Made by a program: the position numbers and the translations under genes. DNA of 64,000 nt from Ficedula albicollis. Lineage: Eukaryota; Chordata; Aves; Passeriformes; Muscicapidae. Positions 1 to 41,560 of this stretch are shown in pieces. The DNA lies in assembly GCF_000247815.1 (NCBI RefSeq), contig NC_021680.1, forward strand, positions 3,810,722 to 3,874,721. The letters run 5' to 3'. The first letter of the stretch is position 1. Every line of letters starts with the position of its first letter. The notes below the pieces were generated by a model, which was given only the letters and a program-made list of their open reading frames with translations, had not been told where the DNA came from and searched no databases.

Positions 1-2
1 CC

Positions 3-107
3 CACGGCTGCCGTGCCCGCTCCAGCGCCGCGCCCCACGCCCTCACGGTGCTCTTCAGCATCGCCATGATTGCAGCCACCCTCATCTACGTCTCCCTCTC
101 TCGCTAG
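3..107 (+). CDS. FMO5: 3' terminal coding exon of an upstream gene, probably FMO5 (partial)
   Basis: The frame starting at base 3 is open to a TAG at 105-107. It ends in a hydrophobic segment (VLFSIAMIAATLIYVSL) followed by Ser-Arg-stop, as expected of a C-terminal membrane anchor. Flavin-containing monooxygenases end in such a tail at the ER membrane. In human and mouse FMO5 lies immediately upstream of PRKAB2 on the same strand, which is the arrangement here. The residues alone are too few and too poorly conserved to prove FMO5, so the name rests on gene order. The rest of the gene is off the left edge. Confidence 0.45.
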   Translation, partial: HGCRARSSAAPHALTVLFSIAMIAATLIYVSLSR

Positions 108-366
108 CCTAAAGGGAAGGGGACAGACGGGTTCTGCCGGCAATCTGCTCCTTTTCCCTTAGGTTTGTGTCTGTGGTGTCCTGCTAGCTGTGCCGGAGCA
201 CGGAAGGAGTCGCTCCATGAAGGTGCACCCTGCTCCTTCAAGGCTGCGCCTTGCCGCTGTGCTCCCACCGAGTCTGGTCACGGGCTGCCCTACAGCTGCC
301 GAGCTCTATGGGATAGGTAAAAGAGGTGGTGGGCAAACTGGGATCGTGCCAAGCCAGGGAGAGGGC

Positions 367-380
367 AATAAAACAATAAA
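367..380 (+). terminator. Polyadenylation signals of the upstream (FMO5-like) gene
   Basis: Two AATAAA hexamers (367-372 and 375-380) lie 260 bases after the TAG of the preceding exon and just before the GC-rich PRKAB2 promoter. That is the right place for the 3' end of the upstream transcript, leaving only about 100 bases between the two genes. Confidence 0.6.
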
Positions 381-399
381 GCTTGTCCCCGTGCGGCGA

Positions 400-1020
<621 letters not shown>

Positions 1021-2358
1021 CTGGAGCCCATCCCTCCCTCAAACCCGGCTGGGAATGCCTGCCAGAGCTCCCAGTGCTGCACAGACCCCATCCCTCCCTC
1101 ACACCCGGCTGGGAATGCCTGCCAGAGCTCCCAGTGCTGCACAGACCCCATCCCTCCCTCACACCCGGCTGGGAATGCCTGCCAGAGCTCCCAGTGCTGC
1201 ACAGACCCCATCCCTCCCTCACACCCGGCTGGGAATGCCTGCCAGAGCTCCCAGTGCTGCACAGACCCCATCCCTCCCTCACACCCGGCTGGGAATGCCT
1301 GCCAGAGCTCCCAGTGCTGCACAGACCCCATCCCTCCCTCACACCCGGCTGGGAATGCCTGCCAGAGCTCCCAGTGCTGCACAGACCCCATCCCTCCCTC
1401 ACACCCGGCTGGGAATGCCTGCCAGAGCTCCCAGTGCTGCACAGACCCCATCCCTCCCTCACACCCGGCTGGGAATGCCTGCCAGAGCTCCCAGTGCTGC
1501 ACAGACCCCATCCCTCCCTCACACCCGGCTGGGAATGCCTGCCAGAGCTCCCAGTGCTGCACAGACCCCATCCCTCCCTCACACCCGGCTGGGAATGCCT
1601 GCCAGAGCTCCCAGTGCTGCACAGACCCCATCCCTCCCTCACACCCGGCTGGGAATGCCTGCCAGAGCTCCCAGTGCTGCACAGACCCCATCCCTCCCTC
1701 ACACCCGGCTGGGAATGCCTGCCAGAGCTCCCAGTGCTGCACAGACCCCATCCCTCCCTCACACCCGGCTGGGAATGCCTGCCAGAGCTCCCAGTGCTGC
1801 ACAGACCCCATCCCTCCCTCACACCCGGCTGGGAATGCCTGCCAGAGCTCCCAGTGCTGCACAGACCCCATCCCTCCCTCACACCCGGCTGGGAATGCCT
1901 GCCAGAGCTCCCAGTGCTGCACAGACCCCATCCCTCCCTCACACCCGGCTGGGAATGCCTGCCAGAGCTCCCAGTGCTGCACAGACCCCATCCCTCCCTC
2001 ACACCCGGCTGGGAATGCCTGCCAGAGCTCCCAGTGCTGCACAGACCCCATCCCTCCCTCACACCCGGCTGGGAATGCCTGCCAGAGCTCCCAGTGCTGC
2101 ACAGACCCCATCCCTCCCTCACACCCGGCTGGGAATGCCTGCCAGAGCTCCCAGTGCTGCACAGACCCCATCCCTCCCTCACACCCGGCTGGGAATGCCT
2201 GCCAGAGCTCCCAGTGCTGCACAGACCCCATCCCTCCCTCACACCCGGCTGGGAATGCCTGCCAGAGCTCCCAGTGCTGCACAGACCCCATCCCTCCCTC
2301 ACACCCGGCTGGGAATGCCTGCCAGTGCTCCCAGTGCTGCACAGACCCCATCCCTCCA
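1021..2358. repeat. 60-bp minisatellite, 22 copies, in PRKAB2 intron 1
   Basis: A 60-bp unit (beginning ACAGACCCCATCCCTCCCTC) is repeated in exact register. The first unit (to 1080) has one ACAC-to-AAAC change and the last (2281-2340) has AGAGCT changed to AGTGCT. The 20 units from 1081 to 2280 read as identical. A short partial unit follows to 2358. Because 60 is divisible by three, most frames stay open and give long spurious peptides. The internal uniformity indicates recent homogenisation or an assembler-built consensus array. Confidence 0.97.
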
Positions 2359-4378
2359 CGAACCCCCTCAGGCTACCTGCCAGCGCTTCCCGGCGTGGTC
2401 ACTGGCCGGGTGGGAGAGGCAGCGAGCCTGGCACATCCCGGGAAGGGGAATGGGTATAGTTCACTTGTCGTTTTCCAAGTGAGAAGGTGGGCTGGCTGGA
2501 ACCAAAGAGCCCTAGTGATGGGGCAGGCAGGCACCCACCTTGCTGTGGGCTGAGGCTGGCAGGGGCTTGCTGCCAGACTGGGAGTGGATGTGCTGAGGTG
2601 TTGTGGAGGTTTGCTGGGGCTCTGGTGTGGGCAGCATTTCTGTCCGTGTCTTGGGTTTACCTGTGTCACACCGTCTCCCAGTGCTGTGAGGTCTGGTTGG
2701 ATGCAGGAGGGTTTGAGCTGTAGAAGTTAATTCAGCAAAGCCAGTACTGCAGTCTGTCCAGGTGCCTGTGTGTGTGATGCAGGGGATTCAGATGACACAT
2801 GCCAGACAGGAGCCACTGCTTGGGATGAACCTCAGGAAGTGTTTGGAGAGCGTGACCTGTAAGGAACAGAGGGACTTGGAATCCCTGTAGAGAAGAGAAA
2901 CACCTTCAAACTTGTTAACACCTGCACGTATCTCTCAGGTCTGTCCAGCTACCAGGGAAGCTCAGCCTTTCCCACCTTCCTCCCTGTAGATGAGAAGTAA
3001 GGGAGCCTTAGTGGAGATACTGGAGAGGAAACTCCTCAGCAGCTGGTCTGGTGGTACAGGGGCAGTTTTTGTGGGGAGCTGTCTGAGCTCCTCAGAGCAG
3101 GTTGGGAAGAGGTCAGAGCAAGAGGTGTAGCTCATCTGACCTGGATCTTCAGGTATATTTTGTCTGCACTGAAGGGCGTGGGGGTATGGATTAGCTGTCC
3201 ACTTGAGCTGCCTTTTAGCCCTCAAGGTTTAAGAAATACTGTAGTAATTGCTCCATAATGTTCTAAAGCCTGGCTTTGGCTGGCAGCCTGGCTTGGCACC
3301 CTTAGTATAACTTGATCTTTTAAACAGACCTCCAAATGTCACAAGTGAGCACATGAAGCAAGGCTGGCTGTCCCCTTGTTTGCTCTGCAGAGCCTATGGT
3401 AAGCTAAAAGCTGAAAAATTAGCCTGAAAGTGGGCAAGAACCCCAGTCCATCTCAGCTCCTGGAAAGAGGGTAGGGCCTGAAGAGTCCTGTGTAGCTTGC
3501 AGTGGCTTTGTTGTTTATCCTAAAAGATGTGTAATTGTTCGTGGCTTGGTCAGTTCTCCTGAGCTGGATGAGACTGGGGATGGTGGCCCTCTCCAGCTGC
3601 AGAGGGACACTGAGGTGGCCAGGGCTGCCCTTCCCTCACCGTGTCCCTCCAGACAGCCGGGCAGGTGCTGGCTGGGTCACAACAAACGGTCCTGCTCTCT
3701 GTGCTGTGCTGTGCTGCAGCTGACACGGTGACTTGCCTGGTGAATCATAAGTGAATGCTGCTGAGAGCTGAGCTTTTTGCAGACACCACAGCATTAGCCC
3801 CACTCCTTGGACAAGCTCCAGCCTGGGCGATTCCATTCGGACACTTTAAATGCTCCCTGTCGCCTTTGCAGGCACAAGGCTCTGCTCTTCTGCCCGCGAG
3901 CTCTTGGAGACTGGCTGGGGACTGTAAAACAGCTGCTACTTTCACTCCCTGGCTGTTTTCTTGCTGGATGCCGGGGGTTGTCTGTGGAGCCTGACTGCAG
4001 GACTGTGAAAGAGGCTCTGTTAACGCCAGGCAGTTGATTTGCCAATAAAGGTTGGCTTTATTTTTCCCATCAGCTCTACTCTGTTGGCTGCCTAGGGTTG
4101 ATGCGGGACACAGGTGAAGTTGTGTTGGTTTTGGAGTCTTAACAATTACCAGCTTAACTAGAGTGAGGTTCTTAAGGCTATAATTAGGTCAAGCTGTCTT
4201 GTTTATTGAATTCCCATTCAGCTCCCAAACTTGGTAGTGGAAATGAACTCGGGGGCCTGTTTTAGGATTGCTGTTCGTCTCCACTGGCAAAGAACACTTG
4301 GGAGAGGGCTCTTGTGCTCCTCTCTGTGCTGCCAGAGCCCGTGGGCAAAGGCAGAGCGCTGTTGTGTGTCCCTGGCAG
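2359..4378 (+). other. PRKAB2: PRKAB2 intron 1 (unique part)
   Basis: About 2 kb with no coding exon that I recognise. It ends in a polypyrimidine tract and an AG at 4377-4378 that opens the first coding exon. An internal AATAAA near 4044 has no sign of use. Confidence 0.7.
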
Positions 4379-4394
4379 GGGCTGCTGAGCTGCC

Positions 4395-7300
4395 ATGGGG
4401 AACACCACGAGCGAGCGTGTGTCTGGGGAGCGCCATGGCTCCAAGTCCCACCGCTCCGACGGCTCCGGTGCCTCCCACCCCGCCAAGGAGCACCCGCACA
4501 AGATCATGGTGGGCAGCACCGACGACCCCAGCGTTTTCAGCTCCCACGACTCCAAGGTAAGGGCTGGCTGCTCCCTTCCCTGCCTGCCCTCCAGAGCTTC
4601 AGCACATTGCCTGTGTGGGGCTGCATCCCCAGCCGTGGGGAGCTGGGAGGCTGGAGGAGCTCTGTGGTGCTCCTGTGGGCCGTGTGCCGCTGGGCTGGTA
4701 GAGAACCTCTAAGTGTTCTTAAGCTGTGTGAATGTGTTCACTGCTGTCTCTGTGTCTCAGTCACATCTCTCTGGTTTTCTTTGCCCAGATTCCTGGGGAC
4801 AAGGAGTTTGTGTCATGGCAGCCAGATCTGGAGGAGTCAGTGAAACCATCCCAGCAGGCTCGTCCGACTGTCATACGCTGGGCTGATGGAGGCAAGGAGG
4901 TCTTCATCTCCGGATCCTTCAACAACTGGAGCACCAAGATCCCACTCATCAAGAGGTAGCCAGTCCCTCAAGTCACTTACTCTGTGTTCATGTCTGCTCC
5001 AGTGCAGAGGACGTTTTCCTTTGCTCTCTTGGTTTTTCTCTGAGACAAATAAACAGTCAGCTCCTTCCCTGTGTGGTGCTGCAGGGACAGTGGAAAGTTG
5101 TGAAACAGGGACAGGACAGGATGGGCCACTTTGCTTGCCCAGCTGGATGTCACACAGCAGCCAGTGCTGGCAGCAGAGCCCTGCCCAGGTATGCTGCAGT
5201 CCTCTGGAAGCTGTCAGCTCTTCCCTTGGCTTCAGCATTACCCCATGCCTAGTTGTATTGCTGCCAGTGGGTGTTAATTGTTGTCCCTCACGTATCTTCC
5301 TGCCCTAATGATGTCCTTGCTGTTCTGGAACACATCTGTGACTTACATGGAAGCTCATGGAGGACTCTAGCAATTAATCTGGAATGAGTTTATCTCAATT
5401 TCAGACTTGACAAACAGAGCTGTCCCACTTGCTCCTGTCCTGCTGTGCCAGCACAGGGCAGGAGCTCTGTCCATGTGTTCTTCTTAGCCTGTCTTGCACA
5501 GGGTATCTGTCACATCCACTTTCTCATGCCTAGGGTCACTGATGATGAGCAAGCCTAACCCTGCAGGAAGGTGTTGGGGTAGGGAGGCTGGGCAGTGCTG
5601 GTTCCTGGGGCCCCATGGAGAAGCAGCATTCAGAGCATCAACAGGGTGAAGCTGTTGCACATCTGTTCTCTCTGCACAGCCACAATGACTTCGTTGCTAT
5701 CCTGGACCTTCCAGAAGGAGAGCACCAGTACAAATTTTTTGTGGATGGCCAGTGGGTCCATGATCCATCTGAGGTAATGCTCTAGGCTTTATCCCTGCAG
5801 ATCTTGTCTTCTTCAAGGGACTAGACAGGATGTAACTGCAGCAGAGGGGCATCAAGGAGAGTGGAGACTATCTCCGGAAACTAAAGGCCCCTGAGTAATT
5901 TCACAGGCTGGTTCCTCTGGACTTAGTCTTGCTTTATGAGGAAGCATTGGGAAAGGGCAGGGAAATAGCAGAAGGCCCTCAAGTCCCACTGAGAATTGGC
6001 AATGGGAAGATGGGCCATGAGGTCAGCACTCACTTACAGGTTCTTCTCCAAACTGAATCATGCAGGAGCAGCATGGGAAGGACAGCACACCTACCCACAG
6101 GCATGTAGCAGGATGGAGGATGGAAATAGCAGCTGATGTAGGAGCCTGTGATAAAGGAAAATCCTCCCAGGGCAAACAGCAGAGATCTACAAGTGTAGGG
6201 CAGAGAGGGACACCAGCCACCTGTGCTTGGAGCAAACACAGCTCGGGCTGGGAGGATCTAGGAAGCATTGAATGTGCCTCAGTTGGAGGTGAACACGGGA
6301 AGATTCTCACCCCAGTTCTTTGCAGCCTGTGGTTACCAGCCAGATGGGGACGATAAACAACCTCATCCACGTCAAGAAGTCTGACTTTGAGGTGTTTGAT
6401 GCGTTGAAGGTGGATTCCCTGGAAAGCTCAGAAACCTCAGGTCGGGGTGAGTTTTGTGGCATTACAGCTTTGCATGTGCTATTCTCTACCTCCTCTGCTC
6501 TGGGTGCACAGACCCCCTGGGCAGAGGTGTGGGGATGAGTAGTATTGGGCAGCATGTCCTGCCCAGCCCACAGCTGAGGCCTTTTCCCTCTGGAGGGGCT
6601 GTGTTGGTGTAACTTATTCTGTGCTAGCACCACCCCAGAGCAGAGCTGCTGCCTGTGCGTGGCTGAGGGAGCCATTTCGGACTGGGGAATACCAGGAACA
6701 TCAGCCCTTTCTGTCTGGTCAACTGTAAGTCATCTGATCCGGGGTACAAGCTAGGTGATAGCAGGATCCAGTTTATTTTCAGCAGCTACTCTTGGTTTTC
6801 ACGCCAAGGTAATTTGTACCAGTGCTAGCACAGTGCAAACCTCCCTGTCTGCTTGTGTTACAGCAGCAGGTTAGGTTACCACACAGGCACCGGTGGTGCT
6901 GGCTCAGTGAGAAACGCTGGCAGGAAGCTGAGTCGTGTGTCTGTCCCTGGTACAGCCCCATCTCAGATACAGCTCAGCTCCCTGTCCTTTCCCAGCCTGG
7001 GCAAGAGACACTCTGCTGGAGAGAAGCCAGCAAGCAGCAGCAGCCCAAGGAGAGGGAGCCCTTCTGGAGGCTGGCTGTTCCCAAATGTTCAGATCAGTAG
7101 CTGGGAGATGCAGCCAGTCCAGCTTTCGGTGACCACGAGCTCCTGAGATCCCTCCTATGTTTGGAAGAGCTGTTCAGCGTACTATTCCTGTTTGCCTTCC
7201 CTGGACCTCCTCATCAGGCAGCACCTAGAGCAACCTGCTTCCCTGTGTCCCTGCTGCTGAGGGCACAGCTCTGGATCAAGCCAGCTGCTTCCTGCAGGGA

Positions 7301-8558
7301 GAGGGACCTGCCTGTGCTGCGAGCTGTGTGCTTGAGGGGTCTTGTGATGGGTAGCATGGGGTGCTTGTTGTGTCAGTGCATGTATCAGCTTACAGACCTG
7401 CTTGGAATTGCTGTGGGCTCTCCCAGCTGTGTTTTCTGCTGTGAAAAGGCTGAGCTGGTGCTATAGAATACATCCCTGTCCATGGCTTGTGGAGGATGTT
7501 TGTGCTTGAAAGACCTTGCTGAATCCTTCTCATCTTTTTAGGAGCTGCTCTGTGCTCGTCCATCCTGCTTCAGGCATTTCATGCCTCTGCCTTTGTCTTC
7601 TCTCTAGATTTGTCCAGCTCCCCACCGGGACCTTATGGCCAAGAGATGTATGTATACCGGCCTGAGGAGCGCTTCAAATCCCCACCCATCCTCCCGCCTC
7701 ACCTCCTCCAGGTCATCCTCAACAAGGACACCAATATCTCGGTGTGTACCAGCATACTGCCACAGAGAGAGCCACACTGGGGTCAGAAAGGGAGTCCTGT
7801 CTGCAGGGAGCCTGGGCTCCCCTTGGCTGGGGATTTGTGCCCTTGGCATTTCCTAGGAAAAGCATCACTTTTCCCATGTACCACACTGATTTGGCCTCCT
7901 GGTGCTTAGCTGAGCTCTGTTCTGTTCAGAACAGCCAGAGGCAGTGGCAGCTCCAGCTGCCTGAGACAGCAGCTCCCTGTGCTGGCAGGGGCTGGGGGAT
8001 CAGGGCTCTGCTGACACTCCTGCGTCACTCTGACACCCTGTGACACTCCTCTCCTCCTAGTGTGACCCAGCACTGCTGCCTGAGCCCAACCACGTCATGC
8101 TCAATCACCTCTACGCACTCTCCATCAAGGTAAGCACAGGTCTTGTGAGGCTGCAGATGAGGAGCTGCTGTGGCTCCCAGGAGCCTGCAGGGCCTGCAGG
8201 GAGCAGAACCTGCTCAGCTGGGGGGTGGAGAGGGACCTGGCTGCCTGGTGAGGTGGGGCAGGCACAGGGGCAGAGGGTGTGACTTCCTGACAGTTCCCTT
8301 CAGCTGCCTCCCTGCGGCGTGGAGGAGCTAAGCACCTATCAGACCCTGCCCTTGCTCTGCCCCATGCCCTCTTGTGTGTTGGGCTGGGTGTGGGACTGGG
8401 GACAGCAGGGACAGGCTGGGGCAGCTCCCTGAGCCCCAGGGCTGCCCTGGCCCCACGTGCTGACGCTGTGCTTCCTGCAGGATGGCGTGATGGTGCTCAG
8501 TGCCACGCACCGCTACAAGAAGAAGTACGTCACCACGCTGCTGTACAAGCCCATCTGA
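4395..8558 (+). CDS. PRKAB2: AMPK subunit beta-2 (PRKAB2), 7 coding exons, complete CDS
   Basis: Regulatory and scaffold subunit of the AMP-activated protein kinase heterotrimer; it binds glycogen and holds the alpha and gamma subunits together. Coding exons: 4395-4556, 4789-4955, 5680-5773, 6326-6446, 7608-7741, 8061-8129, 8481-8558. All have GT-AG borders and compatible phases, giving 274 aa (human 272). It starts MGNTTSERVSGERHG, with Gly2 available for N-myristoylation. The CBM48 glycogen-binding domain spans roughly residues 75-160 and keeps the EVFISGSFNNW core, including the serine equivalent to Ser108, and KFFVDGQWVHDPSEP. The C-terminal ASC domain ends in KKYVTTLLYKPI. The MGNTTSERVSGERHG start and the SSETSGRDLSSSPPGPYGQE linker match beta-2 rather than beta-1. 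It is convergent with PDE4DIP. Confidence 0.98.
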
Positions 8559-9590
8559 GCCAGGGCCTCACACACTCCCCACGCAGGACACGCCGCTTGT
8601 CTGCACACACTGGGCCACGGGACTGTGACAACTGGCCACTGGCTCCAGCCTCCAACCCAGCAGGGACACAGGCCCCGGCAACAAGCTCAGGGCCGCTGGG
8701 GCCTGTGACGCTGTCCCATCCTACTGGCGTGGTTTAGCCCTTGGTTTCCACCCACCTGCAGCTTCCCTTGGCTTCTGTGAGTCTCTGGGACCACTTTGCT
8801 GCTCACCAGAATAGCCCCTCCTCACGCCCAACACGGAAAGGGCTTCACCCTGCCTGTCTTCTCCAGCCTGCGAGGGCCTCAAGGTGGTCCTGGCACTGCA
8901 GCTGCTCCAGGCTCCAGGAACACATCCTGTCCTTCTGAAGGTTGCACTGCTGCCCTGGTGACGAGTCTCCAAGGCCACCTCGTCTGCTAGGGGCTCTGAC
9001 ACTCCAGCCTAGCTCCTGCCCCCTGTCCCACAGCCCTGCCTGTGGGGCTGCCCCCAGCTTTGAGTAGGGCTCTGCCGCCCCAGCGCTCTGCGAGGCTCAT
9101 CGTCGAGCCAGCATGATGGACGGTACTGCTGGACACAGCCACTCTTACCTGCTGCTGTGAGAGCACCACAAGGACTGCATCACCCTGTCCCCAACATCAG
9201 CTGCTTCTGTGGGACAGGGCTGACTTTGTCACAGCCAGAGGCGCACCGGGCCATGCCCATGCTGGAGGGGCCTGGGAAGAGCAGAGTCGGGCAGGCACTC
9301 CACGACCCCGGCTGCACTGCCTGCTGCCACAGCAGTGCCAGGGGGCAGGGGTTCTCTATTTATTACAGTATTTATTGTTCTCAGTGCTGCTTGCCTGGTG
9401 TTGCAGAGGGGGTTTAGAACAGTGAGAGGAGGAAAGGGAGTGCCCAGTGTGGCACAGAGCTGCCCTTGGGTTGTTAGGGTAGGGCACAGAGCCACCCCCC
9501 TGGGGACGGCCAGTGCCTTTGGCACTCTGTGCTGCAGGTGGTTTGGGGAGGGGGAGCACAGCTGCAGAGACAGGCATGCCAGAAACACCA
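8559..9590 (+). other. PRKAB2: PRKAB2 3' UTR and PRKAB2/PDE4DIP convergent interval
   Basis: No further coding potential. No AATAAA or ATTAAA is visible on the + strand, so the PRKAB2 poly(A) site is not defined and its 3' UTR may overlap the PDE4DIP 3' end. A TATTTATTACAGTATTTATT stretch near 9357-9376 resembles an AU-rich element. Confidence 0.5.
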
Positions 9591-9606
9591 CAACCCAAAG
9601 GAAACC

Positions 9607-9612
9607 TTTATT
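9607..9612 (-). terminator. PDE4DIP: PDE4DIP polyadenylation signal
   Basis: AATAAA on the minus strand, about 490 bases past the PDE4DIP stop codon (10100-10102). It is the first such hexamer downstream on that strand. The intervening 9613-10099 is the presumed 3' UTR and carries a small run of TATACATA repeats near 9720. Confidence 0.7.
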
Positions 9613-10099
9613 GGGCACTCTTTAGCCACTGAACAGAATATGGCATTTCTTACATCTTCCTCCTGCACTGGGGCCCCGACATGTCCGGGGTCCCCAAAAC
9701 ACATTTCCAATACCTCTGTCTATATACATATACATACATCCACAAGCGGGGACAGGGACTCATCAGGGTTACAGAGGGGACCAGGTCCCAGGGCAAGGGG
9801 TGCTCAGTGGGGGGGCTGTGTCTCCCCACTGAGCACTGAGTGGAAAGGGAGCAAGTGCTGAAGCATGGGCCAGACAAAGCCCAAGCCAGCAGCTGCTGCT
9901 GCCATGCCAAGCAAAGGCTGGTGGAGGGCATGCAACCACCATGGCAGCCCAAACCCACTAACTGTGTAGCACGGGGCACCCCAGACCCCTGTCCACCCCA
10001 GGAGCAGGGTCAGGGTCTGCTCCAGCCTTCTGGCACGGCATGGCTCAGCAGCCAGTGGGCTTTTCCATGCTGGCCATTGCTCCTTGCCCTGCACAGGGC

Positions 10100-38984
<28,885 letters not shown>

Positions 38985-39115
38985 GGCCGGCGCTCCATGG
39001 GGCGGGCATCCCGGCACCCCTCACATGGCGCCGCCGGCACCCAGCCTAGGCTCCCTGCCCGCCCGCAGCTCCCGGCGCTGGCCCCGCTGCTCTCCCTTTC
39101 CTCTTTTATTTTTTT

Positions 39116-39225
<110 letters not shown>

Positions 39226-39371
39226 GTGAGGGCGGTGAGGGGAGCGGCGCGCCCGGCCGGGCTCGGCCCCCTCTCCCTGCTCTGCCATCACCGCCCCTCC
39301 TGCGCTCCACACGCCGCTGCCGTGGCCGGGGGAGCCGGCAGTGCCCTGGCGGTGCCCACCCGCGCTCTCAC

Positions 39372-39728
39372 CTTCTCGAAGTCCCGCAGGGTCTTTGTGT
39401 GGGCGAGGGGACCCATCTCCACGTCCCGGAGGAGACACGTCTGCACCAAGGGGTCCGGCTGGGAGCCCGGGGGACCGCTGGAGCCCCTCGGCTCGGCTGG
39501 CACAGGCTCCTCATCCCCTTCACCCCACAGCCCTCCTTGGGAAGCTGGCGGGGAGCAAGGGCGAGCAGCAGTCAGGCGAGCAAAGCAGCTGCAACACACA
39601 CACCTCCGAGGAGAGGGGGGGCTCAGAAAGCCACCGGGGCGATGGAAAGGGGCATGCAGGGTGCCTTACCCGCCATGTGTGTGGCTCCGGGGAGCACGGC
39701 CGGCACGGTGTCACTGCTGCTGGGGTCC
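39372..39728 (-). CDS. PDE4DIP: PDE4DIP upstream alternative coding exons (partial isoform)
   Basis: Two exons, 39728-39670 (59 nt) and 39544-39372 (173 nt), have good acceptors (CCCCGCAG, CCCCGCCAG) and donors (GTAAGG, GTGAGA). They read DPSSSDTVPAVLPGATHMA then SQGGLWGEGDEEPVPAEPRG and end AHTKTLRDFEK in phase 0. Human myomegalin has an isoform whose upstream segment ends ALRDFEK directly before HLNDLKKENF. Here the matching acceptor is inside the CM1 start exon (CTCTCGCAG then CAC, exon high end 38954). The exon carrying this isoform's own start lies further 5' and was not found; it may be lost in the 46.5-kb poly-G. The ATG within 39728-39670 is an alternative start. Confidence 0.75.
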
Positions 39729-39764
39729 CTGCGGGGAGCAGCACACGGCCGGGTCACCCACAGC

Positions 39765-39915
39765 ACCGGGCTAGGTGACAGGGTGACAGGGGCCAGGTGA
39801 CCCACAGCGCCAGGCTGGAGGGACCGGGAGGGTGACAGGTCCGGGCTGGAGGGACCGGGAGGGTGACAGGGGCCGGGTGACACACAGCGCCAGGCCAGAG
39901 GGACCGGGAGGGTGA
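39765..39915. repeat. Short tandem repeat array (GGGTGACAGG / GGGACCGGGAG)
   Basis: Several diverged units of 30-50 bp sharing GGAGGGACCGGGAGGGTGAC. Non-coding, just upstream of the PDE4DIP alternative exons. Confidence 0.85.
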
Positions 39916-40654
39916 CAGGGTGACAGCGGTGACGCCACGAGTGTCTGTGCACACACACGTGTCTGTCCCCGCAGCCGGCTCTGAGTGCGAGCCCTGCGAG
40001 CCCTGGGGGCTGCGCAGATGGCAGTGTCCCCTCAGCAGCACTTTAGGTCCATTAGCAGCCCTGGCAGGGCCACCTGAGCCCCCAGAGCGGAGCCCACAGC
40101 CCCAGGGAGGCTCTGGCCTGGCTGCTTTCAGAGCGCCCTGTGCCTCTGTGCTGTCGTGGCTCACCAGCTCGTAATCGGGTTTATTTTCAGCTCAGAAGCG
40201 TGAGTCATTTCGTGATTTAAAAGAAAGAGAAGGAGAAATCCTAACAAAAAAAAAAACAACCTGGATTGTTGGGGATTTTTTTCCTTTTAAAGAAATAAGA
40301 ATGTTTGTTTTGTTATCTCAGCCTGACAGGTTTTTGGTGGGGTCCCATGAGCAGGGAGGTGGGCACTTGCCCCAGCATCAGTGTGGGCACAGTGCTCTGC
40401 CTGCATGCACGAGGCTGAGCCCCAGCAGCCAAGGAGGGCCAGCACGTTCCTGTGGCACAAGCCACGGTAGGGACCCCAGGACCATGTCCCCAGAGCCTTG
40501 CACACCACACCAGCACCTTGCAGCAGGGGACAGCACTGCCAGCCTGGCAGGGAGCAGGAGAGGCGGACACAGGGTGCCACAGACCCTGCAGCAATGGAGG
40601 GAAACTGAGGCACGACAACTTTAAACACACCAGCACTGTGTGCCCTGCCAGACA
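39916..40654. other. Non-coding interval
   Basis: No exon-like open frame that I can assign; A-rich stretches near 40245. It may be intron of the upstream PDE4DIP isoform. Confidence 0.5.
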
Positions 40655-41090
40655 CCATAAACCGTGATACCCAGAGACAAAGCACCCAGAGGTGTTGTAC
40701 CTGCAGATAAGGCACCCAGGGACACCTTACCCAGAGGTGTGGAATCCAGAGAGGCACCCAGATTTCAATAACCAGAAGCATGCTGCCTGAGGAGATCAAG
40801 AGGCACAATATCCAGAGAAGTGTGACCTCTGGAGGCATGACACTCCAGGAGCATCAGTGCCCAGGGTGTGACACCCAGAAGCAAAACATCAAGATGCACA
40901 GCACTTAAGGAAGCACAATAACCAGGGGCATATAACCCTGGAGGCAAAATACCCAAAAAGGCACATTAACCAGTGGCAGAATATGCAAGGCTTGACACCC
41001 AGAAGGGTAATACCCAGAGACTCAACAAGCAAGGAGGGATCACAGCCAAACACTTGATGCACAACCCAGAGGCACAACACCCATAGGGAC
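40655..41090. repeat. Degenerate short-period array (ACCCAGAGGCACAA-like)
   Basis: About 25-30 diverged copies of a 13-18 bp unit with CACCCAGAGG or ATACCCAGAG cores. An old minisatellite, non-coding. Confidence 0.75.
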
Positions 41091-41209
41091 AGTAAAATAC
41101 CCCAAATCCTGGGAATGCTGCAGGGTGATGACCAAGGAGCCTATGCACAGGAGATGTGCATAGTTGACAGAAAGAAAGGATGAGCTGTGCAAAGGGTGAA
41201 GTCCTGTGA

Positions 41210-41560
41210 GATAGGATCGTCCTGCTTTGACTCTGAAAAACTGCACAGAGCAGAACAAAGTCCTGTGACTGGAATTTTTAAGGACACCATGGCCAAAAAA
41301 GCAATTTTTTCCCAATTAGGGATTATTTAAATAATGGAACATGCGCCACTGCACAGGCAAATAAGCTTAATGAAATATATGCTTCCACATATATGACTCT
41401 GTTACTCAACTCTCCACCTAGATCATGCCATATGTAACATTGGAGGAGGGGGATAAGATTGGGCTATACATAAGGAGGATAAAAATTCCACCTGGTTAGG
41501 AGGAAGACCCAGAAATGCATTTTAATACATTTCAATACAGCTGAAAATAGGGAAAAGCAA
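41210..41560 (+). mobile_element. LTR-like repeat, copy 1
   Basis: This segment aligns end to end with 48440-48790 in the same orientation: CAAAAWAAGC near CAATTAGGGA, then a CATATATGACTCTGTTACTC-type middle, ACATTGGAGGAGGGGGATAA, and CCTGGTTAGGAGGAAGACCC. The copies are clearly diverged (I estimate by eye well under 80% identical). Most likely old ERV-type LTR or another non-autonomous element; no coding part seen. Confidence 0.5.

Noticed and set aside
1021..2358. CRISPR-like array
   Set aside because: Units are contiguous and identical with no spacers, in a vertebrate intron. It is a minisatellite.
4395..8558. PRKAB1 as the identity of the AMPK beta subunit
   Set aside because: The MGNTTSERVSGERHG start and the SSETSGRDLSSSPPGPYGQE linker match beta-2.
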